64,000 bases of DNA. It comes from JBHBQE01 sp041776485. Its GTDB lineage: Bacteria; Bacillota; Clostridia; Lachnospirales; Lachnospiraceae. Location: NCBI GenBank assembly GCA_041776485.1, contig JBHBQE010000006.1:131566-195565 (forward strand), in the 5' to 3' direction. Within the stretch, counting starts at the first letter, position 1. Every line of letters begins with the position of its first letter. Both the position numbers and the translations under genes were made by a program. Under the pieces are notes generated by a model. That model saw nothing but the letters and a program-made list of their open reading frames with translations, ran no database searches and was not told where the DNA came from. This document shows positions 62,529 to 64,000 of the stretch, in pieces.

Positions 62529-64000
62529 TTGTTAAATGAAAAACAATTACAGGCGGTAAAGCATATTCAAGGTCCGGCACTTGTAATAGCAGGTCCGGGA
62601 AGTGGAAAAACAACAGTATTAACCAAGCGTATAGCACATCTTATAGAATATGGCATTAGCAGTAGTAAAATTCTGGTAATCACCTTTACGAGAGCTGCTG
62701 CCATAGAAATGAAATCCAGATTTAATGATATTTCAAATCAAAGCACCCAAGTTTCCTTTGGGACATTCCATAGTATTTATTATAGCTTTATTAAAAGAGA
62801 AGGAAAATTCAGGGATTTTAAAGTTCTGGGTAATGATAATAAATATAAACTTATTAGAGAGTGTTTAAGCAGACTTAAAATAAATAGTATAACCGATGAA
62901 GCCATTGGTGATATTGAACAGGAAATAAGCCATTATAAGTGCTCGGGAGTGTATTCTAAGGAAAAGCCTGTGCTTTCTTCTAAAGATTTTAGTAACCTGC
63001 TTTATCAGTATGAATTAGGGAAAAATAATCATAGGCTATTGGACTTTGAGGATATACTGATAAATGCGGAGAAATTAATGGAAGACAGGGATATAAGGGA
63101 ATATTGGCAGAATAGATATTCCTATTTTTTGGTGGATGAATTTCAGGATATAAACAGTATTCAATACAGAGTATTAAATATGCTGGTTAAAAATAATCCC
63201 AAGGGCGAGAATATATTTGCTGTAGGGGATGATGACCAGTCAATATATGGATTCAGAGGTTCCAGTCCTGAGATTATGCTGGATTTCCCCAATCAATACA
63301 GAGATTGCAAGCTTATAATTTTAGACAGAAATTACCGCTGTAAGGAAGATATTATATCTGTTTCCAAAAATCTTATTGAGAAAAACAATAATAGATTTAA
63401 TAAGGAATATATTACAGAAGGTGTGCAAAGAGGAAAATTTAAAGTTATAGAATTTGAAAATGAATTTGCCGAAGCTGATTATATTGTTGAAAGAATACGG
63501 GATATTATGGAAAATACAAATGATAAAGCCGGCATATTATTTAGGAAGAATACGCAGGCAGAAATATTATCCTCAAAGCTTGTAGCAAATAAGCTTAAGT
63601 ATTTTTACAATCAGCCAACAGAGGATTTTAGAGACAGCTTTATATCCAAGGATATTGCCTCATATATCAGATTAATTATAGGGGACTATGAAAGAGCGGA
63701 TATAATTAGAATTATGAATAAGCCTGATAGAAAGTTGTTTAGAGGTGGATTAAATAATAGTTTTGTCAGGCTGGAAATCTGGAGGGATTACTATCCTGAG
63801 ATCTCATGGGAATATAAGAGAATAGACAAACTGATTTCTGATGTAAGATTATTAAAGGGATTTATGCCGTATACAGGGATTACCTATATAATAAATGCCA
63901 TGGGGTACGGCAGATATTTGCAGGAATATGCAGACAGCAGAAAAATTGATTACGATAATTATAAGGGTATATTAAACAAACTTCTGTATTTATCAAAGGA
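62529..64000 (+). CDS. UvrD/PcrA-like superfamily 1 helicase, 3' end cut by window edge
   Basis: At least 490 residues. DNA helicase motifs in order: Q motif NEKQLQAV, Walker A GPGSGKTT, motif Ia FTRAAAIEMKSRF, motif II LVDEFQDIN, motif III GDDDQSIYGFRGSSP and motif IV LDRNYRC. The best start is TTG 62529, with GAGAGG about 5 bases upstream; no in-frame ATG fits the conserved N terminus. It follows the coiled-coil gene by 29 bases and may share its transcript. Sequence after motif IV is less conserved than in PcrA, suggesting a shorter UvrD-like variant. Confidence 0.92.
   Translation, partial: MLNEKQLQAVKHIQGPALVIAGPGSGKTTVLTKRIAHLIEYGISSSKILVITFTRAAAIEMKSRFNDISNQSTQVSFGTFHSIYYSFIKREGKFRDFKVLGNDNKYKLIRECLSRLKINSITDEAIGDIEQEISHYKCSGVYSKEKPVLSSKDFSNLLYQYELGKNNHRLLDFEDILINAEKLMEDRDIREYWQNRYSYFLVDEFQDINSIQYRVLNMLVKNNPKGENIFAVGDDDQSIYGFRGSSPEIMLDFPNQYRDCKLIILDRNYRCKEDIISVSKNLIEKNNNRFNKEYITEGVQRGKFKVIEFENEFAEADYIVERIRDIMENTNDKAGILFRKNTQAEILSSKLVANKLKYFYNQPTEDFRDSFISKDIASYIRLIIGDYERADIIRIMNKPDRKLFRGGLNNSFVRLEIWRDYYPEISWEYKRIDKLISDVRLLKGFMPYTGITYIINAMGYGRYLQEYADSRKIDYDNYKGILNKLLYLSK

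Overview
The window is chromosomal DNA from a low-GC Gram-positive anaerobe, most likely a member of the Clostridia close to the family Lachnospiraceae. The AT-rich codon use, the block cysS-mrnC-rlmB-sigH, pyruvate phosphate dikinase, a clpC-radA pair, and a large gene set that matches (from memory of family names) DUF5717 and DUF5716 all point that way. The genus cannot be read from the sequence. There is no prophage, insertion sequence, plasmid or CRISPR signal. The window opens inside pyrG and ends inside a UvrD/PcrA-type helicase gene.

Layout. 1-6260: end of CTP synthase, a cohesin-like membrane protein, ClpC and RadA. 6238-10677: a compact tRNA-Trp unit (promoter, tRNA, terminator), then a Ser/Thr kinase and an Ig-repeat surface protein. 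10883-15970: a DUF1858-like protein, MscL, a formyltransferase lacking one catalytic residue, and pyruvate phosphate dikinase. 16115-23652: a LysR regulator divergent from a peptide/nickel-type ABC importer and a MATE exporter. 23783-29577: a surface protein, then a Fur-family regulator with a ZnuABC zinc importer and a small lipoprotein. 29704-29960: a two-tRNA (Val, Met) unit on the minus strand. 30109-32293: a sulfatase-fold enzyme broken by a run of eight G. 32351-39106: an amidohydrolase, a BMP-type nucleoside ABC importer and a MerR regulator. 39217-41126: PurO-type IMP cyclohydrolase and a stand-alone AICAR formyltransferase. 41138-45951: a degenerate aldehyde dehydrogenase, a small membrane protein, enolase and a YtcJ-type amidohydrolase. 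46042-51454: alr, a PPTase, ispF, cysS, mrnC, rlmB and sigH, nearly all overlapping. 51584-55699: a small membrane protein, a PHP phosphatase, then gap-pgk-tpiA. 55718 to the end: a four-gene unknown system (giant repeat protein, Hsp70-like protein, TPR protein, coiled-coil membrane protein), followed by the helicase.

How the parts fit. Two regions hold the final steps of purine synthesis and a purine scavenging route side by side. The scavenging operon starts at a promoter with a 19-bp spacer, the MerR-type geometry, and ends in a MerR gene, so it looks self-regulated. The zinc operon starts at a strong promoter with a Fur-type dyad at its start site. The most interesting items are (i) the G8 tract that cuts a sulfatase-fold protein away from a C-terminal module resembling its own N-terminal module, and (ii) the 55718-62499 gene set, in which an Hsp70-like protein with eroded phosphate loops is encoded next to a 1177-residue scaffold, with the whole set 18 bp behind the triose-phosphate glycolysis operon.
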